From Synechococcus sp. CBW1002 (GTDB lineage Bacteria > Cyanobacteriota > Cyanobacteriia > PCC-6307 > Cyanobiaceae): a stretch of 64,000 nucleotides of DNA. A model generated the notes under the pieces. The model saw only the letters and a program-made list of their open reading frames with translations. It was not told the DNA's origin and ran no database searches. The first letter of the stretch is position 1, and each line of letters opens with the position of its first letter. The stretch is taken from the NCBI RefSeq assembly GCF_015840915.1, contig NZ_CP060398.1, forward strand, positions 372,001-436,000, read 5' to 3'. Made by a program: the position numbers and the translations under genes. Shown here one piece after another: positions 1-8,201 of this stretch.

Positions 1-1351
1 GCAAGCGCGGCGGCCAGCCGGGCCATCCCGGATCTGGGCCGGAGCTGCTGCCGATCGAGCGGGTGGATGAGGTGGTCGAGCACCACCCCCAGGCCTGCCG
101 CCGCTGCGGCACGTTGCTACAGGGTCAGGATCCCGAGCCCTTGAGGCACCAGGTGATCGAGATTCCACCGATCACGCCTCTGGTGATCGAGCACCGGCTG
201 CACCGCCTGGTCTGCCCCTGCTGTTCCACCAGCACCTGTGCCTCGTTACCGGCGGAGGTGGAAGTAAGCCATTACGGTCCCCGGCTCAGTGCTCTGGTGG
301 GTCTGCTGGGTAGTGCCTTCCCGTTGAGTTTCAGCAAGACCCAGGCGCTGCTGGATCAGCTGCTGGGGGTACAGATCAGCCGGGGAGCGATGGCCACTAT
401 CCGCCAGCGCTTGAGTGCAGCACTGGAGCAGCCCATGCAGGAGGCCCTTGCGTTTGCCCGTCAGCAGTCGGTGGTCTATGTCGATGAAACCGGTGCCCCC
501 ACCGGTAATGCCGATGGGGGCAACCCCGATGGCCGGCGCGGCTGGGAGTGGGTCATGGTGACCGCCATGGGGGTGACAGTGTTCTTGCAGAGCCTGAGCC
601 GCTCGGCTGCCGCCGCGATCGACCTGCTCGGGAATGCCTTTGGCGGAATTGTGGTGAGCGATCGCTTCTCCGCCTACAACCATCTCCCGCTGGAGCAGCG
701 CCAGCTGTGCTGGGCGCACGTGATCCGCGATCTCACTGCCATCGCTGACCGTCAGGGCGCCAGCGGTGAGATTGGAGCGGAGCTGCTGGGCCTGCAGCAG
801 CAGCTGTTTGCCCAGTGGCACCGCTACAAAGACGGAACGATCGACTGGTCCACGTTGCAGCAGGGCTGTCGGCCGATCCGCCAGGCGTTTGTGGGCACGC
901 TGCAGCGGGTTGTGGAGCTGGGCTGCCAGCGCGGCGAGCGAACGCCGTGGGCCAAGACGGTGCGTACCTGCCATCAGTTGCTGCAAGTGAGCGATGGCCT
1001 CTGGACCTTCCTGGAGATTGAAGGGATCGAGCCCACCAACAACGCAGCCGAGCGTGCCCTGCGCCATTCGGTGATTCAGCGCAAGATCAGCCATGGCGTC
1101 CAATCCCGCCAGGGTGCAATCTGCCGCAGCAGGTTGCTCACGGTCACCACCAGCCTGCGGCAACAGGGCCGTGATATCTGGCAGTTCCTGGAGCAGGCCT
1201 TGATCGCCCATCATCGCGGCGGTGAGATGCCATCGCTGTTGCCGAATCCCTGAGCCGGCCGTCATCGATCGTGGTGTCTGTGGTCGCTTGGTGATCAGCG
1301 ATCAAGGGCGGTGAATGCTGCGCGGCTGCGTCACGGCCCCTGAACGGATAC
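1..1351 (+). mobile_element. IS66-family element, copy 1 (left end outside window)
   Basis: The element runs in from the window edge and ends at 1351 with the terminal sequence ...CCTGAACGGATAC. This matches, in inverse, the GTATCCGTTCAGG end of the complete copy at 14108-15802. It was inserted into an IS110 transposase gene: the sequence resumes at 1352 with the IS110 text that is intact near 40621. The target duplication cannot be checked because the left flank is not in the window. Confidence 0.9.
3..1253 (+). CDS. tnpC: IS66 transposase (TnpC), 5' end outside window
   Basis: This is the DDE transposase of the IS66 element. The reading frame is open from base 3 and matches the 506-aa copy at 14206-15726 from about its residue 90, so only the start lies beyond the window. 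Visible landmarks are a Cys-rich zinc-binding part (CRRCGTLL, CPCC), the first Asp in VVYVDETGAP, the second in IVVSDRFSAYN and the Glu in EPTNNAAERALR. No TnpA or TnpB genes are present in this element type, judging from the complete copy. A 339-codon open frame on the opposite strand is a shadow. Confidence 0.9.
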   Translation, partial: KRGGQPGHPGSGPELLPIERVDEVVEHHPQACRRCGTLLQGQDPEPLRHQVIEIPPITPLVIEHRLHRLVCPCCSTSTCASLPAEVEVSHYGPRLSALVGLLGSAFPLSFSKTQALLDQLLGVQISRGAMATIRQRLSAALEQPMQEALAFARQQSVVYVDETGAPTGNADGGNPDGRRGWEWVMVTAMGVTVFLQSLSRSAAAAIDLLGNAFGGIVVSDRFSAYNHLPLEQRQLCWAHVIRDLTAIADRQGASGEIGAELLGLQQQLFAQWHRYKDGTIDWSTLQQGCRPIRQAFVGTLQRVVELGCQRGERTPWAKTVRTCHQLLQVSDGLWTFLEIEGIEPTNNAAERALRHSVIQRKISHGVQSRQGAICRSRLLTVTTSLRQQGRDIWQFLEQALIAHHRGGEMPSLLPNP

Positions 1352-1789
1352 GGACCAACAACAGTTCTCACGCTCATTAGTGAGTGTGGGTTGGACATGA
1401 AGCGCTGGCCCAGTGCCCAGCATTTTGTGTCATGGCTGGGACTCAGTCCTCAGAACAGGATCTCAGGGGGAAAGGTACTTTCTTCACGAACACGACAGGG
1501 CACTACGCGAGCAGGTAGTGCCTTTTGGATGGCTGCCGTACCGCTGGGAAGAACGAATACTGCACTGGGTGCTTTTCAACGTCGTCTGGCAGCACGTGCC
1601 GGAAAGAGTAAAGCATTAATTGCTACTGCCCGAAAGCTTGCCATTCTTTACTACAAGACGCTCCGTGATGGTTTGGTATATCAGGATCCCGGTGCTGCCG
1701 CATATCAGGAGGAATCAAGGGATCGTCAGATTCGTGGTCTCCAGCGACGCGCCATTGCCCTTGGTTTTCAACTTGTTGCCTCTGCTTGA
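1352..1789 (+). pseudogene. IS110-family transposase, C-terminal fragment
   Basis: The fragment encodes the last ~145 residues of a DEDD recombinase of the IS110 family, in the same form as the complete 447-aa gene at 40184-41527. It begins in GPTTVLTLISECG and includes the C-terminal region with the serine-containing TRQGTTRAGSAFW stretch. IS66 copy 1 removed the first two thirds, so it is not functional. The segment 1352-3675 (this fragment, the spacer and the IS3 element) recurs nearly identically in inverse orientation at 38298-40621. Confidence 0.92.
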
Positions 1790-1888
1790 GGTGTGGTCAG
1801 TCAGCCGAGATCCCTGTTGGCCGTTGGTGTTTCTTAGGAAGAAGTCCGCTCGGTTTGACCCGTCCACCTGGGGGCCCAACCGACGACT

Positions 1889-2398
1889 ATGCAACCGCCC
1901 TATGACGCCGCTCTGCGGGAAGCCGTCCGCCTGCGGATGAGCCCTCCGAACCTTGAGAGCGTGGCTGAGATCGCCCGCGACACCGGGATCACGGCGCAGA
2001 CCATCTACAACTGGCGGAGCCAGTGGCAGAAGCAGGGCCAGCTGGTGCCTGCCACGAACCGGCCGCCGGAGCAGTGGAGCGCTGCCGACAAGCTGGCAGC
2101 CGTGATCCAGGCCGCAGGACTGAACGGAAGCGAGCTCGGGTCGTTCTGCAGGGAGCGGGGGCTGTACCCCAAGCAGGTTGCCCGTTGGCGCCAGGCCGCC
2201 GAGGATGCCAATGGCCCCAGCGCGCCGAGCATGGCTGATCAGCGGGAACTGCAACGCAAGAATCAGGAACTGGTCCGGCGGAATCGCCAGCTGGAGCGTG
2301 AATTGCAGAAGAAAGAAAAAGCACTGACAGAAGCGGCGACGTTGTTGATGCTCTCAAAAAAGTTCAACCAGATCTTTCAACCGGACGAGGATCCTTGA
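1889..2398 (+). CDS. IS3 type A OrfA, DNA-binding subunit
   Basis: This 169-aa protein binds the element ends. Residues ~23-48 form a helix-turn-helix (VAEIARDTGITAQTIYNWR). A second homeodomain-like part follows (GSELGSFCRERGLYPKQVARW), and a leucine-zipper-like coiled coil occupies the last ~50 residues (ELQRKNQELVRRNRQLEREL). The frame overlaps OrfB by four bases. A slippery A AAA AAG at 2356-2362 lies 37 bases before the stop, as in IS3 elements that make an OrfAB fusion by -1 frameshifting. The copy at 39575-40084 differs by one residue (E to Q near residue 11). Confidence 0.9.
   Translation: MQPPYDAALREAVRLRMSPPNLESVAEIARDTGITAQTIYNWRSQWQKQGQLVPATNRPPEQWSAADKLAAVIQAAGLNGSELGSFCRERGLYPKQVARWRQAAEDANGPSAPSMADQRELQRKNQELVRRNRQLERELQKKEKALTEAATLLMLSKKFNQIFQPDEDP
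2356..2362 (+). other. Programmed -1 frameshift site A AAA AAG
   Basis: In the OrfA frame the codons are AAA (2357-2359) and AAG (2360-2362), preceded by A. A -1 slip enters the OrfB frame, which has no stop between 2356 and the OrfB start at 2395. A continuous OrfAB transposase would result. The heptamer is the classic IS3-family slippery site. The same site is at 39611-39617 in the inverted copy. Confidence 0.8.
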
Positions 2399-3453
2399 TT
2401 CCGTCTGGCGATCGCGGTGCGATCGTCGCGCTTCTACAGGAAGGCATCAGTCGTGGCCTTTCGGCCAAGGCCATTGCTGATCTTTTCGGCCTGGCGACAC
2501 GCACGCTGAGGCGATGGGGCTTGATGATTCGGACCCAGGGATTCAGCTGCGATCAACGCAAGGGAGCGTCCAGGCATGTCATGCATCGTTTCAGCGAGGA
2601 GGAGCGCCAACAGGTGTTGTCCACTGTCAACGATCCACGCTTTGCCGATCTCACGCCTGGTCAGATCGTGGCGATCCTTGCCGAGGAGGGAGTCTACGTG
2701 GGATCGGAGTCAACGATTTACCGCATCATGCGCCAGGAAGGCCTGTTAAATCATCGCGGCAGGAGCCGCCCACCGCGGGAGCCAAGAGAGCCACCCGTGC
2801 TGGAGGCAACGGGCATCCATCAAGTGCTGGCCTGGGATATCACCCTGTTGCCGGGGCCTGTGAAGGGTCAATTCTACTACCTTTATATGGTGATGGATGT
2901 GTGGAGCCGGCGCATCCTTGGCGTTGAGGTGCACGATCGTGAATGCGGCGAACTGGCCAAGCACTTCTTTGATCGTGTCTGCCGTGATGAAGGGATCAGC
3001 TCGGGGTCGACCACGATCCTGCACGCCGATAACGGAGCACCCATGCGCTCCTACACCTTGGCCGCCAAGCTGGCCGAGCTCGGCATCTCCCTGTCATTCT
3101 CGCGGCCGCGGGTGAGCAATGACAACGCCTACGTTGAGTCATGGTTCCGAACCATGAAATATCACCAGAGCTATCCAGTGCGTCGTTTCCGGGATCTTCT
3201 CTCAGTGCGTGCCTGGGTCGATGGTTTTGTTGACTGGTACAACGCTGAGCATCGTCACAGCGGCATCAAGTATGTGACGCCCAATCAACGTCACTACGGA
3301 GAAGCTGACGCGATCTGCAGAGTCCGTCAGCAGACCTATGAGCAGGCGCGTGCGCAACATCCACGCCGCTGGGCCAGGCCACCTCGCGATTGGGCTCAGC
3401 CAACAGTCGTGCGGGTCAACCATCCCAGACCGCAGGACACTGTCGCTGCTTGA
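2395..3453 (+). CDS. IS3 type A OrfB, DDE transposase catalytic subunit
   Basis: A 352-aa integrase-core protein. A helix-turn-helix lies near residues 20-45 (LSAKAIADLFGLATRTLRRW). The catalytic triad is D148 (LAWDIT), D212 (LHADNGAP) and E248 (NAYVESWF), with the DD(35)E spacing of IS3. The frame opens at a TTG that overlaps the OrfA stop. The active product is more likely the OrfAB fusion made at 2356-2362, though coupled re-initiation at the TTG is possible. The copy at 38520-39578 differs by one residue (V to A in the GPVKGQ stretch). Confidence 0.9.
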   Translation: MIPSGDRGAIVALLQEGISRGLSAKAIADLFGLATRTLRRWGLMIRTQGFSCDQRKGASRHVMHRFSEEERQQVLSTVNDPRFADLTPGQIVAILAEEGVYVGSESTIYRIMRQEGLLNHRGRSRPPREPREPPVLEATGIHQVLAWDITLLPGPVKGQFYYLYMVMDVWSRRILGVEVHDRECGELAKHFFDRVCRDEGISSGSTTILHADNGAPMRSYTLAAKLAELGISLSFSRPRVSNDNAYVESWFRTMKYHQSYPVRRFRDLLSVRAWVDGFVDWYNAEHRHSGIKYVTPNQRHYGEADAICRVRQQTYEQARAQHPRRWARPPRDWAQPTVVRVNHPRPQDTVAA

Positions 3454-3675
3454 AGATCAGAAACCCAGGCCCCAGGGGGTTGTGGTTGGACCGCCCGCAA
3501 GAGGCGGGCCGGCCTCAGCCTCCGACCGGGGGCCGGCCGCTCAAGCCTGCGCTCCTGATCAACGCGCGATGACGATCAACATCCGATCTCGAAGCCCATG
3601 ATCCTCCATCCGGAGTAGGCTTTCTGAGGTACTCAGATCAGTACCCTGAGCGGACATCTTTGCTGATAGGCGCCG

Positions 3676-4841
3676 GTGTGGATGGCCAAAGCCTGGACGA
3701 CTTCAACAAGGATCTGGAGAATAATCTCTACAAACTCTGGAATCGGATGGCATCAGGAAGTTATCTTCCGCCACCAGTTCGGCGTGTGGAGATTCCCAAA
3801 TCCGGTGGAGGCGTCAGGCCGCTGGGTATCCCGACGGTTGCTGATCGCATCGCACAGATGGTGGTCAAGCAGGTGCTGGAGCCAGAGCTGGAGCTGATCT
3901 TTGATCAGGATTCCTACGGCTACAGACCGGGCAAGTCAGCGCATCAGGCAGTAGAGGTCTGCCGTCAGCGCTGCTGGAGGTCCAACTGGGTTCTCGATCT
4001 CGACATCAAGGGGTTTTTCGATGCTATCGATCACGACCTGTTGATGCGCGCGATCAAGGCCCATACCTCCGAGCGCTGGGTGGTGCTCTACCTGCAACGA
4101 TGGCTGCAGGCACCGGTTCTGTTGCCGGATGGCACGCTCCATCCCAGGGACCGGGGCACACCGCAAGGTGGTGTCATCAGTCCACTGCTGGCCAATCTGT
4201 TCCTGCACTATGCGTTTGATGTGTGGATGCGCCGGAGCCACCCGGCCATTGCCTTTGAGCGCTATGCAGATGATGTGATCTGTCATTGCCACAGCGAGAA
4301 GGAAGCTCGGCGGTTGCTGGAGGCATTGCAGGATCGCTTTGCGTCCTGTGGCCTCCAGCTTCATCCCCAGAAGACCCAGGTGGTCTACTGCAGGGATAGC
4401 AACCGCCGGGCACCGCTTGCTGATGTCACGTTCACGTTTCTTGGTTTCGCGTTTCGGCCACGTGTGTCTCGCAATTCTCGCGGAGTCATCTACACAGGCT
4501 TTTTGCCGGCAGTGAGTCCGCAGGCTCTCCAGCGTATGCGGGAGAGGATTAGGTCGATAGGGCTTCCATCGCTCGTGTATCTGTCGCTTGAGGAGATCGC
4601 TAAAGTGCTGAATCCAGTGATTCGTGGCTGGATTCAGTACTACGGTCGTTTCTATAGGACAGAACTGATCAGGAAGTTGTATCGCTACCTGGATGACAGA
4701 ATTGCAGCCTGGTTACGGCAGAAGTACAAAAGGCTGCGGGGTCGTCGGCTCCAAAGCTGGCGAGTACTTGCCAGGATCAGGTCTGGACATCGTGATCTGT
4801 TCGCGCACTGGCGTCGAGTCAGTGAAGTGGCATGTGGATGA
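3676..4841 (+). pseudogene. ltrA: Group II intron reverse transcriptase/maturase, 5' truncated
   Basis: This is the intron-encoded protein that splices and mobilises the intron. The visible part starts at VDGQSLDDF and contains the RT blocks: RPLGIPTVADRIAQ, the DSYGYRPG segment, DLDIKGFFD, RDRGTPQGGVISPLLAN and the active-site YADD (FERYADDVICH). A maturase X-type C-terminal region follows (NPVIRGWIQYYGRF). About 30-70 N-terminal residues of a normal protein are missing because the IS3 element ends at 3675. I see no endonuclease HNH domain. No independent start remains, so it is dead unless expressed by read-through from the IS. Confidence 0.88.
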
Positions 4842-4844
4842 TGG

Positions 4845-4919
4845 GAGCCGTATGACGCGAGAGTGTCACGTACGGTTCTGTGAGCACCTCGGGGGGAAGT
4901 TCCCCGGGGTGACTCGACA
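4845..4919 (+). ncRNA. Group II intron domains V and VI
   Basis: Bases 4845-4878 form the 34-nt catalytic domain V hairpin, starting GAGCCGTATG and ending CGTACGGTTC. Domain VI follows, with a GC-rich stem (CACCTCGGGG / CCCCGGGGTG) and an unpaired A as the likely branch point. The intron 3' end is placed at about 4919 (...ACTCGAC). The flanking exon ATGGTTCGTCTGG matches the region just upstream of the IS256 transposase start at 48157, so the intron had entered an IS256 copy. Confidence 0.85.
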
Positions 4920-5077
4920 TGGTTCGTCTGGTTGAGGTGGTTCTCGAACCAGGGAAACGGGCCTGCCCACCCCTTGCAACGCTGGCCGCTGAGCGGAACG
5001 TCTGAGGTGCGCGCTCAACCCCGGCTACGCCGGGGTTGAGGTCCCCAGGGATTTACACCAACACAGGGGACGCAAGC
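4920..5077 (+). mobile_element. IS256-family terminal fragment
   Basis: This matches bases ~48157-48314 of the complete IS256 element, including the hairpin-forming CAACCCCGGCTACGCCGGGGTTG and the terminal repeat ending GGGGACGCAAGC. Only the end upstream of the transposase survives. The group II intron sits at the former start codon, and on the other side the element is inserted in an IS5-type transposase relic. Confidence 0.88.
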
Positions 5078-5344
5078 AGCCAACGCCATCAGGGCCTCCT
5101 CCGTGGCCGGAACGCTGAGCGAATACCACTGCTACAGCAGATGGATCGGGAGCATCGTGGCCAGCGGATAGGGAGGTCGACCGACCTTCTTGCTCGCTTT
5201 GGAGTAGTGGGGCCCGATCAAAGCGATCAGCGCCAACCTCGGCACTACCGCCTCCATCTCAGAGAGAAACTTCTCCCGATTGGTCAGCTTCTTGGCCGTG
5301 GTCAGCTCGAAACCCAAGAAGCCTAGCTGCTTGCCACACGTCAA
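5078..5344 (-). pseudogene. IS5-type transposase N-terminal relic
   Basis: About 88 codons read like the N-terminus of an IS5-family transposase (KQLGFLGFEL, then the REKFL and GRPPYPLATMLPIHLL segments). There is one in-frame TAG at 5132-5134, where family members usually have a second Gln (LLQQWYSL), and the frame then continues as QWYSLSVPATEEALMAL. It ends at the IS256 terminus. The first codon would be TTG. It is clearly inactive. Confidence 0.75.
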
Positions 5345-5409
5345 TCCAGTCCTGGCCTGCGATCACAGGTCCATTGTGGTGCGGATCGACGGGGTTTCCC
5401 AGAGCTTCC

Positions 5410-7701
5410 TCAACCAAAGGCGCCTGCCATCGGCAAGATGAAATTCATAATATTGTCCAATGCGTATTGCAAATCAGTGGATTCGAGGACCAAGCTGTCT
5501 CCCCCAGAGAAGGCGTCAGGAGTGAAGTAACTTGCGGCATGACCCCAAAGTTCATCCTTTAAGGCGGATAACTCTTTTTCGCTTGCATTCTCCGAAATTG
5601 ACTTTATGCCATCAAAGACTTGCCGCAGGGCCCATTCACCTGGGTCAGCCTGCTGCAGTGCAAATTCTGCAAATTCATTAATCGTGACAATTTCAGCGCC
5701 GGTTATAAGATCGCGCGCAATAGCATTGCCGGATGCCGAAGAAAATGGCCGCGCAAATAGTCCTTCGATAGCCTCATCGGAGAGAGCCTTGTAATTAATC
5801 AGTCCCATGAGTGCAATGGAATTTGCAGTTCCTGGCGCGTAGTGTCCGCCGAGTTCAAGATGGATTTCAGCAATAGGCGTTGCCTCTCTGCCGAGAACTG
5901 TCACAACTTGGTCTTCATTGCTATATGCAACCCGCTGTCTCCCATCCAGTATTAGCATATCTTCGCCAAAGCTAAATCTATTTATTACGTTAAGTCTGCC
6001 CGCTCGAGATAGATCTATGTGATCCGAAGCATTGTCCAAGTCTTCAAGATAAAGTGTATTTCTGTTGCCGAGAATACGCACCGTGTCTAGGCCTTCCCCA
6101 AGATTTACGCGAACTTGGTTGCCAAGTATTGCTTGATCGTTGTCGTTTCCCATCCAAACAGAACTGGCCCCTGTGGCATTGATTCTGTCGTTGCCATTGC
6201 CAAGGCGAATCAAGCTACCCCTCGCGGAGTCATTCAAGATAACGCTGTCCGAACCGTCTTCAGTGACGATATACGAATTAGATCCATCTACGGTCAAACT
6301 ATCCTCGACTCCTTCTTCATCGATGTAGGCGAGGTTGTCGTCGTCAATCACTAGTTCCCCCTTTTTCCTTTGTATGGCTTCTCTAATCGTAAATGTTGCG
6401 GCTGCAGACGTTCCATTAAAATTGGCCAGAGCTATGTTGTTGGCAGCGATCGAATTAGTGTCGCGACGCACAATCTGATTTGGTCCAACATTGTAGGCCA
6501 AATCCCCCTTAAGCCTGACGGTGTCAGCGTAGATGGCGCCAATACTATTATTTAGATCCCATGTATTGATGCCATCCTTGCCACTGAAAGCGATATATTG
6601 AGTTTTTAGCTGCGCATTGGTTTCTGGGACGCCGCTGTAAACCGCAGTGTTGTTGACATTGCCATCAAGGCTGCCCCTTAGGAATTCGAATGTTAACGTA
6701 TATCGCTTGCCATTCTCCAGCTGGAACTGCTTTCCATCGGGGCCGGTGAATATGCCATTTTCAAGAAAGTTTGCAGGGCTTATCTTAATATCCGTCGACT
6801 CAATTGTTGCCGTTTCACTAGTCGTAGTCTCTTTGAAGCTGTATTTATCCACCTGTTCCCATGTAGATTTAGCGGAAGCCTCTATTTCCCCTCTTTTTGT
6901 TTCTGGCCCAACTGTGTATTTGGTTTTCAGACCTATTTCGGTGCCAAGCTTCATTTCTGTTTCGGTTACGATTTCGTTTGAAGTAGTTAGCTTTTGCTCG
7001 AGCCTGTAGCCAAGGGTGAACTCTGTTCCTGTCAAGGCTGCCCAGTCAAAAGTAAGCTCTGTCGCAGATCCGCTGCTTCCCGCTATGCGTATATTTGAAT
7101 CGGCAATAAGATCCCCGGATTGCTGCATATTCTCCATATTCGCTATTCCTGGGTCAACGAGATTCCGTTCACCAATTTCTGATTTTCTTTGAAGCCAGAC
7201 GGCCATTTGCGGGCCTGTCGTTCCCCTTGGACTTGGCTCGTTATACCATGGTCTCCCTTTTCTAGTCTGCCCAGCTGGATATTCCATTCGTATGAACGGG
7301 ACATTAAAGGCTTCTCGAAAGATTCTATCATTGCGTTGCCCGTATTGACTTGCAACGTCTATCGTTGGATTTTGGTCTAGCATGATACTGCGTATATTGC
7401 GCTCATCGCCGTTATAAGGCCAGCTATTCCTTGGCCTTGCCCGGGAGCGACCATTGAAATGAATGCCGCTGGCTTTTCTTATGTTTTGCCCCAGAGAAAC
7501 GAATGGGTTGCTTTCGCCATAAGTAACTGAGCTATTTGCCAAGAACTCTAGGCTTTCTTTGGTTGTCCATGACGTGCTATAATACCACTCTAGGACTCGC
7601 TCTCTGCTGGTACTTCCAAGATTTTCACCAATGAACACTTGATCAAACCACTTGGCGACAAGTCCATAGGAGATTACGTCGTCCAGATTAATGCGGGTCA
7701 T
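5410..7701 (-). CDS. Probable aerolysin-like pore-forming toxin with RTX-like segment
   Basis: A 763-aa protein with no obvious N-terminal signal peptide. Residues ~215-350 are rich in alternating Thr/Ser/Lys/Glu (for example NEIVTETEMKLGTEIGLKTK and SFKETTTSETATIESTD). This resembles the insertion-loop and beta-strand region of aerolysin/ETX-MTX2 pore formers. Residues ~490-580 hold degenerate glycine/aspartate repeats (LGNGNDRI, MGNDNDQAIL, NLGEGLDTV) like hemolysin-type calcium-binding beta-rolls. The C-terminus is hydrophobic (NFILPMAGAFG), compatible with an uncleaved type I secretion signal. The gene is visibly more AT-rich than its surroundings, which suggests transfer. No transporter genes lie nearby. 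The domain reading is from sequence style only. It could instead be a surface beta-rich protein of unknown role. Confidence 0.5.
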   Translation of the reverse strand: MTRINLDDVISYGLVAKWFDQVFIGENLGSTSRERVLEWYYSTSWTTKESLEFLANSSVTYGESNPFVSLGQNIRKASGIHFNGRSRARPRNSWPYNGDERNIRSIMLDQNPTIDVASQYGQRNDRIFREAFNVPFIRMEYPAGQTRKGRPWYNEPSPRGTTGPQMAVWLQRKSEIGERNLVDPGIANMENMQQSGDLIADSNIRIAGSSGSATELTFDWAALTGTEFTLGYRLEQKLTTSNEIVTETEMKLGTEIGLKTKYTVGPETKRGEIEASAKSTWEQVDKYSFKETTTSETATIESTDIKISPANFLENGIFTGPDGKQFQLENGKRYTLTFEFLRGSLDGNVNNTAVYSGVPETNAQLKTQYIAFSGKDGINTWDLNNSIGAIYADTVRLKGDLAYNVGPNQIVRRDTNSIAANNIALANFNGTSAAATFTIREAIQRKKGELVIDDDNLAYIDEEGVEDSLTVDGSNSYIVTEDGSDSVILNDSARGSLIRLGNGNDRINATGASSVWMGNDNDQAILGNQVRVNLGEGLDTVRILGNRNTLYLEDLDNASDHIDLSRAGRLNVINRFSFGEDMLILDGRQRVAYSNEDQVVTVLGREATPIAEIHLELGGHYAPGTANSIALMGLINYKALSDEAIEGLFARPFSSASGNAIARDLITGAEIVTINEFAEFALQQADPGEWALRQVFDGIKSISENASEKELSALKDELWGHAASYFTPDAFSGGDSLVLESTDLQYALDNIMNFILPMAGAFG

Positions 7702-7818
7702 GATGAATACTAGGTGAATGGTGTTGGAGCCTAAAATCTTCGGCTGGCCACAGTTGTTGAGCCCGCTCAGTGGAGTGATCTCAGGTTTTCTGGCTTGTGC
7801 GCTTTAAAAGCTTGATGA

Positions 7819-8201
7819 TTACTCGCTATTTAAGTCAGAATAGACAGGAATGATGCGCACTTTGCCGGTGTCCTTGGCTTCAGCGATCAAGTTGCTTCGC
7901 TGCATGACTTGCCTGGCTGCATATTGGGCGTTGCCCTGAATAGCCTGTGTGAGATCGTCACCGGATCGAAGTGATTCTCGGATCGGCTGCACGAGATCCT
8001 CGATCAGCGGCGTCAGAGGTTCTTTCCCCATGGCAGCCTTCACAGCGCCGCAACCACTATGACTAATTACGAGAATTAGAGGCATTTCTCTAGCACGGCT
8101 ACCGCGTGTTCAAGGCTGGCGATGCCGTCAATGAATGCGCTGTTACCAGCGACTCGCACTTGGAACAACTCACCAGATCCGAGCCCAAACGTCCATTATA
8201 G
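7819..8201 (-). pseudogene. Beta-carbonic anhydrase, C-terminal relic with frameshift
   Basis: Carbonic anhydrases interconvert CO2 and bicarbonate. The relic shows VRVAGNSAFIDGIASLEHAV in one frame and then LVISHSGCGAVKAAMG in another. The second stretch holds the His-x2-Cys zinc ligands of the beta class. The frames are separated by a one-base shift near 8090. The 5' part, with the first Cys-Asp-Ser-Arg motif, was lost at the IS1182 insertion (boundary 8201/8202). The frame from 7819 to 8085 alone encodes 88 residues and cannot be an active enzyme. Confidence 0.8.

Larger units (their letters stand above)
1827..3675 (+). mobile_element. IS3-family element type A, copy 1
   Basis: A two-gene IS3 element. 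The right end is well defined, because copies 1 and 2 are identical up to about 3675 (GATAGGCGCCG) and then diverge. The left end is approximate. A related sequence appears at both ends (AAGAAGTCCGCTC on the left, AAGATGTCCGCTC on the right strand), which I take as the terminal inverted repeats. On the right it abuts, and has truncated, a group II intron. The second copy is 38298-40146, inverted. Confidence 0.75.

Noticed and set aside
246-1265. 339-codon open frame opposite the IS66 transposase (also at 14194-15213)
   Set aside because: Present in both copies only because the IS is duplicated. No recognisable domain. Antisense shadow.
2395-2400. Independent translation of IS3 type A OrfB from TTG as the only route
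   Set aside because: The perfect slippery heptamer and the open -1 frame make an OrfAB fusion the better explanation, although coupled re-initiation is not excluded.
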